Shown here: piece by piece, positions 11,849 through 23,513 of the stretch
Numbering within the stretch: position 1 is the first letter of the stretch
Layout of the letters: every line of letters begins with the position of its first letter
Assembly (NCBI GenBank): GCA_023313575.1
Contig: JAJTTP010000010.1
Coordinates: 992,001-1,056,000 of the forward strand
DNA: 64,000 bases
Reading direction: 5' to 3'
DNA from: Eutypella sp. D-1
Taxonomy: Eukaryota > Ascomycota > Sordariomycetes > Xylariales > Diatrypaceae
Position numbers and translations under genes: made by a program
The notes under the pieces: model-generated
Databases searched by the model: none
What the model was told of the DNA's origin: nothing
Seen by the model: the letters and a program-made list of their open reading frames with translations, nothing else

Positions 11849-14800
11849 ATGTTTGTAAGGCCCCCTCCACACCAGCGTAGCATCTCGCTTTCACGCATTG
11901 GATCATCTTTACGGCCTCGATTACTTCCCACATCAACCCTCCCCCTTCATCCTACTTCGCCGTCTCTGCCTGGGCAACCTGGTAGAACTGGCCATTCCAG
12001 CCAGAGGCAGTTCCTATCACCACCAAATCGACCAAACTTTTCACCATGGAGGCGGAAATATCGAAACGAGCATCTTCACGGCGCCCCTTCACCAAGGCTT
12101 TTGGCCACTGCTATGGATGACCCTATTCGACAAGTTCAAATTCCCAATACCTACTCTTACCCTTCGCCACAACTTCCTCTCTACGATCTGAGGTCCTTCG
12201 ATGCGACACAGCCAATAATAGTCAGGCCCAAATATGACCAATTCCCCAGAGGAAAGTTGTCCAGGACCGGCCTACCAGGTGGCGTCGAGGAAATGCTTTC
12301 ATTCTTCAACGCATGCCTGCAGGTCAATAAACTTGATAGGGCCGCTCTCGTTCTTGAAAGGTTTAGCGGCATGCCGGGGGTTATGCCTGACTCCGAGCTC
12401 ATCCTCTACCATAACCGTTACTTGCGCGCCCATCTCGACCGCGCCTTCGAACAGACGAATGATAGCTGGGCCCAGTCATTACACAAGTGGTTCGAGCTAG
12501 AGATTCGCGGCAAAAACCTCCCTCACACCCCTGAGACTATTGCCTGTATGCTGAAAGTCTCCATCTTATCCTCCAGGGGTGACAAGCTACACCGATTGGT
12601 CTACCGCTATATGGACATGGTGTCTCAGGATACTATGTACGAGGTGCTTGCTGATGAAGAAATTTTAACTCAGCAGGACCTGGGCACCATCACCAGTATT
12701 TATACACCCGCCTCTGAGCTAAGCTTTGAAGGGTTACAGGAAGGCTCTGAAGAGACAGGAGCGCTACCGCTGGATAACGGTTTGAATGATGCTGCCCCAA
12801 GGCCTAGCGCTTCTGAACCCTCGAAGATAGCTAGTTCCGATACGCCCCAAGTCAGAGAAGTGGAACAAAAAGGACTGGGTCTGAAGACACTCCGCAGCGT
12901 GCTTTCGTTCTTCGATGATATCCAAGGAAAGGACCTCTCACAGTTGTCCGTCGACGAGCGTCGCGAGGTCCAGGCCCGTCTTGAGAAAGATTGCGTCGAC
13001 GCCGCTATTAACCGGTGGAGACAGGAGAACGAGGCCTTGCAGAAAATAGGACGAAATACTGCTATATCATCCAAGGCCTTGAACTCGCAACTGTATGAAT
13101 GGCATCGCGATCTCGAAGGGAAAATCAAGCGGGAGCTGGAGCTCCTCGAGAAAGCAGAAGCCGCCTCCCTCAAGACCGCAGAGGAAGCCGATCGATGCTT
13201 GTATGGACCATTTATGAAACAAACGAATCCCGATCGACTAGCCGCAGTCACTATTCTCAGCGTTTTGAACACTATCGCACAACGCGGCCCTGAGAAAGGG
13301 ATTACGTTAACCCTCATGCTCCAAAATCTCGCAAAGGCGGTCGAGGAGGATAACAAGCAATTACTCCGAGAGAAAGCAAATCCATATGGGAAGAAAAAGG
13401 GCAAAGGACGAAAACGAGTAGTCAAACCGAAACAATCCCAGTCGGAAACAGGCAAAGTTGCTGAAGCCTCAGCTGCCGAAGCCTCAGCTGCCGAAGCCTC
13501 AGCTGCCGAAGCCTCAGCTGCCGAAGCCCCAGCTGCCGAAGCCCCAGCTACCGTAGCCCAAGCTACCGAAGCCCCAGCTACCGAAACCCCAGCCACTGAA
13601 GTTTCAACGACCGAATCATTGACTGCAGAAGCAGCCGCCGAACTATTAGCTGCTGAATCCTCAGCTGCGATTGAGACGATGCAGGATGGCGCAGAAGGCT
13701 CAGCTCAAAGTGAAACGCCGGAAAATATCATCGAATGCTCCGCATACGACACCGAAAGTTGGCCCCCCTTGGTCAGAACCAAAGTCGGCGTTGCACTGCT
13801 GGAAATGCTCCTTGATTCCGCGAAAGTCAACGTTGTTCGCGAGCACCCGGAAACCAAAATGCTTATCAACCAAGTACAGCCCGCCATGGCCCACACTACG
13901 ATGCTTCGGAAAGGCAGAAAGATCGGTATAATACTTCCTAATAAATGGTTGGTTGATGTCATGAAGAGCGAGCCGCGGGGAGACTTCCTTGCGAGACACC
14001 TGCCGATGCTTGTCGAGCCAGAGCCTTGGACCAAATTTGACAAAGGTGGTTTTGTATCATTTCCGGCTCAGCTGATCCGTATCAAGAATGGCGAGAAGGA
14101 CCAACGAATCTACGCTGAAGCAGCTGCGGAGCGTGGCGACATGGAGCAAGTCAGCAAGGGTCTAGATGTTCTCGGGAAAACCGCATGGCAGATCAATAAG
14201 CCTGTTTTCGATACAATACTCGAGGCCTGGAACACTGGAGAAGAAATTGCGAATATCCCTCCTCTCCACCCCAATATACCTGTTCCACCAGAGCCAGCCC
14301 CGTCCGATGATATGATGCATCGACGGGCATGGCTTAGAGATGTAAAAATCGCGGAGAACGAAAAGGCGGGTTTGCATTCCGAGCGCTGTTTCATCAACTT
14401 CCAGCTTGAAATTGCCAGGGCTTTCAAAGATCAAACCTTCTACTTCCCCCACAACATGGATTTTAGAGGGCGCGCCTATCCACTCCCTACTTACCTCAAC
14501 CACATGGGTGCTGATCACACGCGTGGACTCCTTCGATTTGCAGTTGGCAGAGAGTTGGGCGAGAATGGCCTCAAGTGGCTGAAGGTTCACTTGGCCAATG
14601 TCTTCGGTTTCGACAAGGCCAGTCTCAAGGAACGGGAAGCGTTCACGACGGAGAATTTACCGCACATCTACGAATCGGCCACTAATCCTTTGGGGAAAGA
14701 CCGGTGGTGGCTCAAGGCAGAGGATCCATGGCAATGTTTAGCAGCCTGCTTCGAAGTCAAGGCGGCCCTCGATTCGCCGGACCCGACCAAGTTCGTGTCA

Positions 14801-16401
14801 CACCTTCCAGTGCACCAGGACGGCACTTGCAACGGCCTACAGCACTACGCCGCTCTAGGAGGTGATCGCTGGGGTGCTCAGCAGGTTAACCTAGTTCCTG
14901 GAGACCGGCCAGCAGATGTCTACTCTGCCGTCGCCGACCTGGTCAAGGCAGATGTCGCCGAAGACCTGAAAAAGGACAGCTTCCTAGCGAAAGCCGTAGA
15001 CGGCAAGATCACTCGAAAGGTGGTGAAGCAAACGGTCATGACCAATGTTTACGGAGTCACTTTCATAGGGGCTAGAGCGCAGGTCTTGAAACAGCTGGAT
15101 TCCGCTTATCCCAACCTACAGAAAGAGACCGAAGTGCCTTCGTTACTTCTCGCCTCGTATATCGCCACAAAGATCTTCAGGGCTCTTTCCACTATGTTCC
15201 GCGGAGCGCATGACATCCAATACTGGCTCGGGGAGTGTGCCGGGCGAGTATGCCGTTCGCTGACCCCTGAGCAATTGGCCCGGCTAGCTGAAGGACCAGT
15301 GGCAGCACCTGACAGGAAAGCCAAGAATCCCCGTGCTTCAAGCACAAAGAAATCAAAGGCGGCCAATGAAGACATCCTCAATTCATTCAGATCGACCATC
15401 GTTTGGACCACTCCCCTCCGCATGCCTGTTGTTCAACCTTACCGAAAAGCCGGAACTCGCGTTGTTGAGACGAGCCTTCAAGACCTGAACCTACAAATTC
15501 CTGAACGTTCCGATCCTGTCAATCGTCGCAAACAGCTGCAAGGGTTCCCACCGAACTTCATCCACTCGCTTGATGCTAGTCACATGCTTCTTTCCGCGCT
15601 TGAATGCGACGAACTTGGCCTCACCTTTGCCGCCGTCCATGACTCCTTCTGGACACATGCGGCCGATGTCGATGTCATGAACCGCGTCTTACGCGATGCT
15701 TTCGTCAGAATACACGGTGAGGATGTCATCGGGCGTCTGGCCTCCGAATTTCAAGCCAGATATAAGGGGTCCTTGTATCTATCCGATGTCCACCCGGGTT
15801 CGCAGCTGGCCGCTGCGGTCAGAGATCTCCGGAAAAAGAAGAAAATGACGATGCGCGATGAGCTCCTGGCAGAATGGGAGAGGCAAAAGCTCCTCCACTC
15901 TGACAACCCTGAAGACGTGGAGAAAGGCCAGGCGATGGTCACGCCAGCGAGCCTGTTTGAGAGTATCGCGAATGAGCCTTCGTCCGTGTCCTCGAATAGC
16001 GAGATGAATGAGGTTGCACTAGGACACATCCCCAATCTTGATGAGGCGACGCAGCCCGTACTGCCCGAGGATGGTTCGGATGAAGCGGTGGCAGATGAGC
16101 CGAATGAGCGCGTCTCCCGGGGCGAGGACGGTGAACTCGTGAAATCGATGATGAGCGTCTCTCAGTTTGAGATGAAGTTGACTGGAGTCGGCAAGCGCAA
16201 GCAGAGCGGGACCGTCAAACAGGCCCTTCAGATATGGCTTCCGCTCACCTTACCAGAGATACCCAAGAAGGTAGGTTCATGCTGTCTTTATCTAGTTTAT
16301 CTTGCCCGTGCACATCTAACTTTACCGTGACTAACTAATACTTCGTATAGGGAGACTTCGACGTCCAGGACCTCAGGACGAGCGAGTACTTCTTCTCGTG
16401 A
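11849..16401 (+). CDS. RPO41: DNA-directed RNA polymerase, mitochondrial
   Basis: Two exons, 11849-16270 and 16351-16401. The last exon of 17 codons supplies the conserved end GDFDVQDLRTSEYFFS; the 80-bp intron has GTAGGT, a CTAAC branch and TATAG. The product is 1490 aa. The N-terminus (MFVRPPPHQRSISLSR) is a basic, Ser-rich presequence. The T7-like single-subunit polymerase core spans about residues 800-1490. Catalytic motifs are DFRGR (about 871), HQDGTCNGLQHYA with metal-binding D991, KQTVMTNVYG with K1060 and Y1068, and VHDSF with D1265; their spacing matches T7 RNA polymerase D537/K631/Y639/D812 almost exactly. It transcribes mitochondrial DNA together with an Mtf1-type factor. An in-frame extension back to 11567 is open, but it lacks presequence character and covers the pyrimidine-rich promoter. 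A 15-bp tandem repeat encodes an Ala/Glu-rich insert at about residues 539-588. Confidence 0.96.
13463..13612 (+). repeat. 15-bp coding minisatellite in RPO41
   Basis: Ten contiguous 15-bp units. Units 1-4 are identical (GAAGCCTCAGCTGCC, coding EASAA); units 5-10 diverge step by step to EAPAT, VAQAT, ETPAT and EVSTT types. The frame is kept throughout, and the repeat lies between the N-terminal extension and the polymerase core. Confidence 0.95.
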
Positions 16402-19088
16402 TCTCGACGGAGCTTGCTCACGGTTGGCTTCTGCTTAAAACCGGGGAAAAAGGGGGACCAGTCCATGGATACGTGATTATGATGTGGCGTGACGTGGCGA
16501 GTCGGAACGTTGGGATCTATTTCCATCCCGAGAAGCGATTGCATCGGAAGGCGTTGCGTGGTGCTTACGTGTGTTCACGTACATTGATGGCGTTTCAAGC
16601 GGCGTTATGCATACGGTGCGGAAAAGGGGCGGCCGGCTAAGAAAAAAGAGGACTTGTGAGGCATGCTGCATACGACAAGACAGATTCATGTATAAACCCT
16701 GTACTATAGTGTTGGACAGGATGACAACTGAGAGGGAGTCGGTGACTTGAGGAGAGATCCCCACTGCAGGTATATATTTCCATTCGTATATAACGGAGCG
16801 CAGAAGCGCCGTACACCTCTTAACGATGGTGTGTCGGCGCGGCTTCTTTTAAGATATCTTGTATAGCACGGCACAAAATCCATGAAATATTGAAAGGTCT
16901 AAGACAGTGGCTAAAGCCTATATCTAATTTGTTTCCGGTATCACACCGTCTTGCCGTCTTCTGTGGCCCTCCCATCCCTTCATTTGGGGAAATTGGTTTC
17001 CTGTGAACCAAGATGCTCAGCCCCAAGCCATACAGATGAGCCGCTGAGGGTCGAATTATCAAGCCCACGACCAGCTAATTATACAGACAAGTATGCCATG
17101 TCTAACCGTCTACAGACAGGTATATCATCCAAGACCAGCACCAACAAGACATGAATAAAATGTAGGCGGCTAGCTAGGGACCCTAGCTACCTATTTCGCA
17201 TCAAGAGCAAATCTTGCGGGAATCACATGTGGTTTTTATAGTCAAGGTCGAACGAAACCCGTCATCCTGTGCCCCCGGCTTAGGGGGGAAACGATGGCGG
17301 GGAATCCCGAAGCAAGTAGGCAAAGCAAACATCGCTGCTGTGCCACCACCACCCAGGCAAGTAACACAACTTTCGGTGTGCCGGTATGTGTAACCCTCTC
17401 GTCCACAGATTGGCACAGTCTCTGCTAAGTACATCAAAGTATGTGAAAGCCCCTCAGCTATCTACTCGCTCCGTTCACCCGTCTGTCTACCCCCTTCTCC
17501 TCTGATGAGAATAGTAGGAAACGGTAGATATACTAAACAACTAGGGAACCTAAACCTCTAAGGGCGCAGCATGGAAGGGAGGGGGCAGTAGTCTAGCGTC
17601 GGATATATTAATACAAGAAGGTTGGACGGACATGATGCTGATGGGGGGCGGGGAGGTGGGGGTTCTCTATTGTTTGTATTAACCCTCAACATTTCCGTGT
17701 ACACACAAAAGCTTTCATGATATCGATCCGCCGACGGAAACCTACCTGCCTACGGTCTCTCATATACTAGAATCCGGGCACCGACATACCATCTAAGCCT
17801 TGATCGAGTAGCAGGAATGGAACAAGAGGGTGAAAAGCCAGGGGTGGGGGAGGGGCAGGAAGCTGTCGAATGATTGTGCACGCAAAGCAGCTGCTTGTCC
17901 TATCCTCCCCAGCCTTTCCCCCTCTGAGGGGACCATGCATGCCGGAGACCGAGTATCGTGGTTCAGCTATGCAGCAACAGATGAGGCATAGACTCATGCC
18001 AGATCGATCTAGCCTCACATTGAAAGAGACTGCGACCCTCGCGGATATTCCCGGCATCGTTTCTCCTTCGCTATAGGCCGCTCTCCCGACATTTCTAGAC
18101 GTGGGTGTGGGCGCCATACCACAGATCGCACGCACTATTCGACGCATGTCTTTTATGTCTTAGTAGCCAGGGTTAGTGGTAAGTGCGCACTTCGTGCTAT
18201 GTAACCAATGACGTCCCCCTCTTCCCACGCGAGGGCGTTGAATGTGGCTGTGGTAGTATCGCCTCATTGAAAAGGGCGTATAAGTTGTATCTTCCGTCAA
18301 GCTTGCCCGCGCAATGGAATGTATGGGCTGGATCCCTTGTCTGCTACCTTACTTGCGTTGAATATATCATGTGTCACCAAGGGTGAGACAAGAGCAGATT
18401 CTGTACTCGGATAAGATCATGTAGGCTGCCCAATACATGTGTGTGTGTACGCGGTGCACTCGAATCCAACAGGGCGTCGTCGTCGATCGTTGGTCTAAGC
18501 TGCCTCACCACTACATTGGCATCTCAGCTCGAGCTTTGGAGGGATACACGGATATGCATGGCTGGTCGCAGGTACTCTACCAAGGCTGGCTAAGCTGGCT
18601 GCCGAGGAGACCGGGCTAGGACGGGGAAAGAATGATGTGTATATGAGGGAGTACTTATAAGGCGGCGCGACCCGAGAGAGATCAGAGAGCCCTCGATCTT
18701 GGAGATGACGTTACTGATGGATATTTTAGGAAACTCACACCTGAGTCAAGAATACCTACTAAGTCCCTTGAGAAATTACCTAAAACACCCTTATTGCCCC
18801 TACACGTAACAAATCTAAATCCGGCCCGTCTTTCTCTCCCGTGTTTAGTTTCTCTACATACCCCTTACCTGCTTGTCGAACTCCGCCAATCCCACGGGAA
18901 CCGAAAGTCTGGTGGACTGTTGTGGTCTAAAGACATCGTCATATCAAAACACGTGAAGACTGCCCCTCTTTAGAATTCAGAGGTCACGCAGTCGCTGGCG
19001 ACCTTACGATCGCCCGCTCGCGACTCATATCTTTTCCGATTAACGTAGTCAAGTCAACGAAAAGGCCTTCCTCGATCATATTTCCACC
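16402..19088. other. Intergenic, 2.7 kb
   Basis: Spacer between two plus-strand genes. No frame has both length and recognisable content on either strand. Short homopurine and G-rich tracts occur around 17570-17660. No RNA gene was recognised. Confidence 0.5.
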
Positions 19089-19830
19089 ATGAAGATGATA
19101 TCCTCTTGCATCGCCGCCTACCTCGCAGTGGCGTTTTCCCTAGTCCCACACGCGTGAGTAACTAGTCCGACTCTTACACGAAACCTGTCCTCCTTTGCCA
19201 TGAACAAATAAGCTGATGACGAGAGGACTCTCCGGGGGGGCGCTACAAAAAGCTACGCGGTGCCGGCCGAGAAGAGTCAACCTCATCATGATCACACCCC
19301 CACCCCTACAAAGGCAGGGTCGAAGACGGCGACGGTGCCGAAGAGCTGTACCACGACGTCCTTGGACCGCGTACACTCGACGGCCTGGACGGGGACGCAC
19401 TTATGCCACACGCACACGCGAACGATCGCGAACGGTTAGAAAAAAAACCCCTTCCTTCCTTAGCACTCCCCCTTTCCCGGCCCCACCAACGAAAACCATT
19501 TAAAAAGAAGAAGAAAAAACTAATCAACAACCGAAAATAAAAGCCCTCTGCCCACCCCTAACCTGCGCGCCGCCGCCCACGGACCTAGTGTGTCCGCAAT
19601 ACATCAAAGTCTCGTCGACGACGGTGCCGTGCGCGACGGACTGCTGTCCGACGACGGGGACGACGACGGTGGAGGCCGGGACGGGATCCCGGACCGGCGC
19701 CGGCTCCGATAACTGTCCCACCTGCGACCCCTGCCGCATCCCCACCGAGTGGATCACGTATACCACCGGCTGCCCCGGCGGCGGCGTCCGCGTTAGTACG
19801 TCTTATAGTACGCCTACCGGGCCCTCCTGA
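19089..19830 (+). CDS. Small Cys-rich, Thr-rich secreted protein (hypothetical)
   Basis: Proposed three exons, 19089-19153, 19226-19434 and 19589-19830, giving 171 aa. Exon 1 encodes a clear signal peptide (CIAAYLAVAFSLVPHA). Exon 2 is His/Pro/Thr-rich. Exon 3 carries VPCATDCCPTTG, CPTCDPC and TEWITYTTGCPGG, with many Cys and Thr. Intron 1 (GTGAGT...AG) is strong. The second intron is less certain: an alternative acceptor at 19543 is also in phase and would add 15 residues. I do not recognise a named family. The features fit a secreted effector-like or wall-associated protein, but that is inference. The C-terminus could be Thr/Ser O-glycosylated. Confidence concerns the existence of the gene more than the exact exons. 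Confidence 0.62.
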
Positions 19831-20350
19831 GGGTCGACGCTCCAGGTGGGGGGAAGAAACCAGGCGTGAGAGAGATATTTAGTGCTATCTAGGCTGACCT
19901 GCCTGGGCGGCATTTATGTAGCCAAATGTTTTTTGGGGGAGGGTTTGAGGGGGAGTTAATAGCAGGTGCTAGGGGCTAGGGGCATTCAATAGTTTTAGTT
20001 TTAGGAAGGGCCATCGCTACTGTCAATGAATCGACTATCCTTGTGGTCGACAGAACCCGAACCCCCCTTCTGCTTTGTGATCAAGCGAAAGACGAGCAGC
20101 GTCGGAGTATTTTAATCACTGATTTTCCCCTTTTCTTCATTTATCCTAGACATAAGAAGAGGGGAAATGGCATCTTCCGTCGCTATGAATCTATCTAGCA
20201 TGTTCTTCTTTCATACACGTGACGTGACAGAACGAACGCTTATGCCTACGAGAGAGATCTTCCATCCGCCTTGATAGCCTTCGCAGGTTTCCTTTTTTTC
20301 TTATCATACCTTTCTCTTGTTTTCCTTTTCTTTTCTCTTCTTTTCTCCTC
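19831..20350. other. Convergent 3' spacer
   Basis: About 520 bp between the stop codons of the secreted-protein gene and the Arc1-type gene. It holds long T-rich stretches near 20290-20350, presumed 3' UTR of the minus-strand gene. No gene seen. Confidence 0.55.
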
Positions 20351-21562
20351 TTATCGCACAGTGGCGCCCTTGAGGCTGGGGACAGTGCAGACGGCGCCGC
20401 TGGCAGTGACGAGCTTGCCGACCTCCTCCTTGCCGGACTCCTTGACGACGCGGCCGTCGAAGACGACCTCGAGGGCGTCGGTGGTGGTGAACCCCGGCTG
20501 GAAGGTCTCCCAGACCTTCTTCTTGGGGTTGAGGACGCCCTCGGGCTCGCCCCACCAGCCCTCGAAGGCGACGCGCTCGCCGACGGCAGCGCCCTCGGGC
20601 GGGGCGACGAGCTCAACGGGGCCCTTGTGGTCGTCGGTCTCGCCCTCGGCGAGCCGCGGCGACGCCGCCAGCACCATGGCGCACGACTTGATGCCGCGCA
20701 TCTTGACGGGCTTGAGGTTAGCGACGACGACCACGCGCCGGCCCTGCATCGACTCCAGCGGCACCAGCCCGTTCAGGCCCGAGCACACCGTCCGGCACAC
20801 CTGCCCCTCGTATTCCGCCGTGTCGTCCGTCCCGGGAGCGTCGCCCATCGCGATCGTGGACACGTACAGGCTGTCTGCCTCCGGGTGCTTGATCGCCTTA
20901 AGGATGTGGCCGACGCGTAGGTCGATGAGGCGCGGCGAGGGCGGGGACGCGGGCGCCGCGGGGGCTTTGGGGGCCTTCGGTGCCTTCTCCTTCTTCTCCT
21001 TCTTAGGCTTCGCGCCGCCGGCCCCCACGGCCTCAGCTACCTTGTCCTTAGCGTCGACGGCGGCGTTGGCAACGGCGCCGGCAGCCGCCTTAGTGCGGTC
21101 GACCACGGTAGCGGTGGCGCCTCCAGCGGCAGCGGCAGCGGCGGCCTTCTCCTTCTTCAACCTCTCCTTCTCAGCCTTAGCGTCGACGGGGGGCTTGACG
21201 TAGAGGACGTCGTCGACGTCGACGGTGATCTTCTGGGCGTCGGGGATGTCGAGGCCGAAGACGGCGGTCGGGGCGTTCTGGACGTAGTCGAGGTGGCGAA
21301 CAACGTGAGGGTGGCCGTGCTCGCCGGTACGCTGTTCCGGAGTCCAGGCCTTCACAGCGGGGGCCAGGGCCTCGTAGATGGCGGCGTCGGCGCGGGAGGG
21401 CTTGGTGCCTAGCAGGGTCGTCCGCGAGGTCAGGTGGGTGTTCAGCTTCTCGAGGATGGAGGCGTCCGAGGGCGAGGCTTTAAGGCGGTCGGCGGTGGTG
21501 AGCCATTGCTGGACCTCAGCCTCTTCGGTCGGGGTGAAGGTTTGGTTCTCGAGGGTGGCCAT
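20351..21562 (-). CDS. ARC1: tRNA-binding cofactor of aminoacyl-tRNA synthetases (Arc1/G4p1-like)
   Basis: 403 aa from the ATG at 21562. Three regions are visible. The N-terminal GST-C-like helical domain is about residues 1-125, with LLGTKPSRADAAIYEAL. A Lys/Ala-rich linker is about 145-240, with KAEKERLKKEK. The C-terminal EMAP-II/tRNA_bind OB-fold runs from about 245 to the end, with LIDLRVGHILKAIKHPEADSL and VVVVANLKPVKMRGIKS. In yeast, Arc1 holds MetRS and GluRS through the N-terminal domain and delivers tRNA to them, and it retains them in the cytosol. The same frame is open to an upstream ATG at 21847, adding 95 residues that are basic, Ser/Thr/Ala-rich and nearly free of acidic residues. 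This could be a mitochondrial targeting extension or just translated leader. I chose 21562 because it starts at the conserved domain. Confidence 0.9.
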   Translation of the reverse strand: MATLENQTFTPTEEAEVQQWLTTADRLKASPSDASILEKLNTHLTSRTTLLGTKPSRADAAIYEALAPAVKAWTPEQRTGEHGHPHVVRHLDYVQNAPTAVFGLDIPDAQKITVDVDDVLYVKPPVDAKAEKERLKKEKAAAAAAAGGATATVVDRTKAAAGAVANAAVDAKDKVAEAVGAGGAKPKKEKKEKAPKAPKAPAAPASPPSPRLIDLRVGHILKAIKHPEADSLYVSTIAMGDAPGTDDTAEYEGQVCRTVCSGLNGLVPLESMQGRRVVVVANLKPVKMRGIKSCAMVLAASPRLAEGETDDHKGPVELVAPPEGAAVGERVAFEGWWGEPEGVLNPKKKVWETFQPGFTTTDALEVVFDGRVVKESGKEEVGKLVTASGAVCTVPSLKGATVR

Positions 21563-22416
21563 GGTGGTGATCGTGTAGCGAGGGATGATGGAGGAGAGGA
21601 AATGGTAATCGTAGGGTTGGGGTTTGGCTGGGTATCTTGCAGGATTCGAGGCTAAAACGGAATATGATCTGGTGAAAGATGATATTCTACACGTTGCTCT
21701 AAGGGTGCGAAAGGAGGTGAAGGGTGTAGAAAGGGTGTTTGGTCTGGGTTTTGGAAACACAAGTATTCGAAACGTAGCAGCAGTGGTAGCAGCAGCAGCA
21801 CCTTTACAGGCTGTACTCAGTGGGAATTGCCCCGCGGGCATTTTCAAGATTTTTATTTTATTCCAGCTAAGGTTACTAAGTATTCCAATGATTCAATTGG
21901 CCTTTCCAACTGCTCTTAATGGAGGGGTATTTAAGGTACCTAGATCGGTACTCGGTACTTCCAAAGCGGTACTTTACCAACCTTGAAGATAGTATATGCA
22001 ACTATCAGTTATCTGGTTATCCGAGCTTCTATAATTGGCGGATCCACTTAACCTTGGCTGCATTTCCAAGTGCTCAAGGTCATGTCAGGTCTGCCAGGTG
22101 TAAGGCGCGCGCTGCTGCTGCTGCGCTATAACTATTACCTATAGTTGATGGTACATTACCTAACTTTGGAACCTTTGACGTCGCTATCCATTAAGTATTC
22201 TACATTTAGAGCTCCATCTTCCATCTCAGCGTGTTACCTATAGAGAAGATTAGAACCCTACTTTCTCCTTCCACCACGACCACCACGACCACCACGACCA
22301 ACACTACTCTTCATATTTTCGCTGCTACTCTCGAAGTCTCTCCCCAATACCGTCCGAAGCCAACCCACCGACTTCGAAACAACATATTGGGAACTCGTCA
22401 TCATCAAGTTGTCAAG
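21563..22416. other. Divergent promoter region of the Arc1-like gene and VMA16
   Basis: Spacer between divergent genes. It contains GCT/CAG-type short repeats (about 21778-21800 and 22111-22125) and a CCACGA-type repeat at 22272-22300 in the presumed VMA16 leader. The part 21563-21847 may be coding if the longer Arc1-like form is made. Confidence 0.55.
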
Positions 22417-23513
22417 ATGGGTAGCTTAACATATGGCGCGGGGGGTCTCACGACTTTCCTCACGATTGTCGGGGCTTGTACGTATGAATGAATGAATGAA
22501 CAGACGAGTGTATCTGATGGTATACGAGAAACTTGAAAAGCATGGACTGACTTCGCTTTCAACCTACAGATATGCTCTTTACTGGTAGCGGCGAGAGATT
22601 CAACGTACGTGTCGAATGCGAAAACAACTTCTTCTTCTTCTTCTCCTATTTGATCTGATCCCCCATCTGATCCCCCATCATCATTGCCATCGCCATCGCC
22701 ATCGCCATCGCCATAACTTGATTGATCGTGTCCGTCTCACAATTTCCCTCCAAATAGGTCGGAGCATTCCTCGAATCGATATCACCATACGTATGGGCGG
22801 ATCTGGGCATCGGCCTGTGTATCGGTCTCTCCGTCGTAGGGGCAGCATGGTAAATAAACAACCCCCCTTTAAGACCTCCCTCACGGCCTCCTTCACGGCC
22901 CTGTCCCGTCGCGGTCGCATAGCCTGGTATATGGTATAGTTTTATAGACAGATAGTTGACGCGCCGAATCAAACAAACCTACAGGGGCATCCTCATCACC
23001 GGCTCTTCCATCCTGGGCGCCGGCGTCCGGGCCCCGCGCATCCGGACCAAGAACCTGATCTCCATCATCTTCTGCGAGGTCGTCGCCATCTACGGCGTCA
23101 TCATGGCCATCGTCTTCTCCTCCCACGTCGGCTACGTCAACGACGCCGACCTCTACCATCCCAACAGCTACTTCACCGGCTTCGCCCTCTTCTGGGCCGG
23201 TATCACCGTCGGCGGCTGCAATCTCGTCTGCGGTATCGCCGTCGGTATCAATGGTAGCGGCGCTGCCCTCGCCGACGCCGCCGACCCTTCGCTGTGCGTT
23301 CCCCCCCTCCTGCCACCCCCTTCCCCCCCATCAACCCGGCGCCGTGTTCACGGTTACACTTTCTTACGCGTTCGCTGACCTTTTAACCAACCCCCCTCGT
23401 AAAGCTTCGTCAAAATCCTCGTTATCGAAATCTTCAGCTCTGTCCTCGGCCTCTTCGGACTGATCATCGGCCTGCTCGTCTCCGGGAAGGCGTTCGACTT
23501 CGGTGTCCACTAA
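22417..23513 (+). CDS. VMA16: V-type proton ATPase proteolipid subunit c''
   Basis: Five exons, 22417-22477, 22570-22604, 22758-22849, 22985-23293 and 23405-23513, all joined at GT-AG in phase; 201 aa. Translated exons show the V0 proteolipid pattern: [16 protein letters not shown], then [20 protein letters not shown] (TM2), [17 protein letters not shown], then [17 protein letters not shown] with the proton-carrying Glu inside a membrane helix, then [22 protein letters not shown] and a last helix ending [13 protein letters not shown]. The subunit sits in the rotor ring of the vacuolar V-ATPase and moves H+ across vacuole and Golgi membranes. Length is close to yeast Vma16 (213 aa). Exon 2 is only 35 nt. 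Two introns hold short tandem repeats. Confidence 0.95.
22686..22714 (+). repeat. GCCATC hexanucleotide repeat in VMA16 intron 2
   Basis: About 4.8 uninterrupted copies of GCCATC within the 153-bp second intron, preceded by a TTC triplet repeat at about 22629-22645. Confidence 0.9.

Noticed and set aside
12700..13596. 298-codon minus-strand open frame opposite RPO41
   Set aside because: It is the antisense of the repeat and of well-conserved RPO41 sequence. Its composition (runs of Ala/Ser) is explained by the 15-bp repeat read backwards.
22231..22491. 86-codon frame upstream of VMA16
   Set aside because: It covers the VMA16 leader and the first exon in the same region. The real start at 22417 gives the conserved proteolipid N-terminus after splicing.
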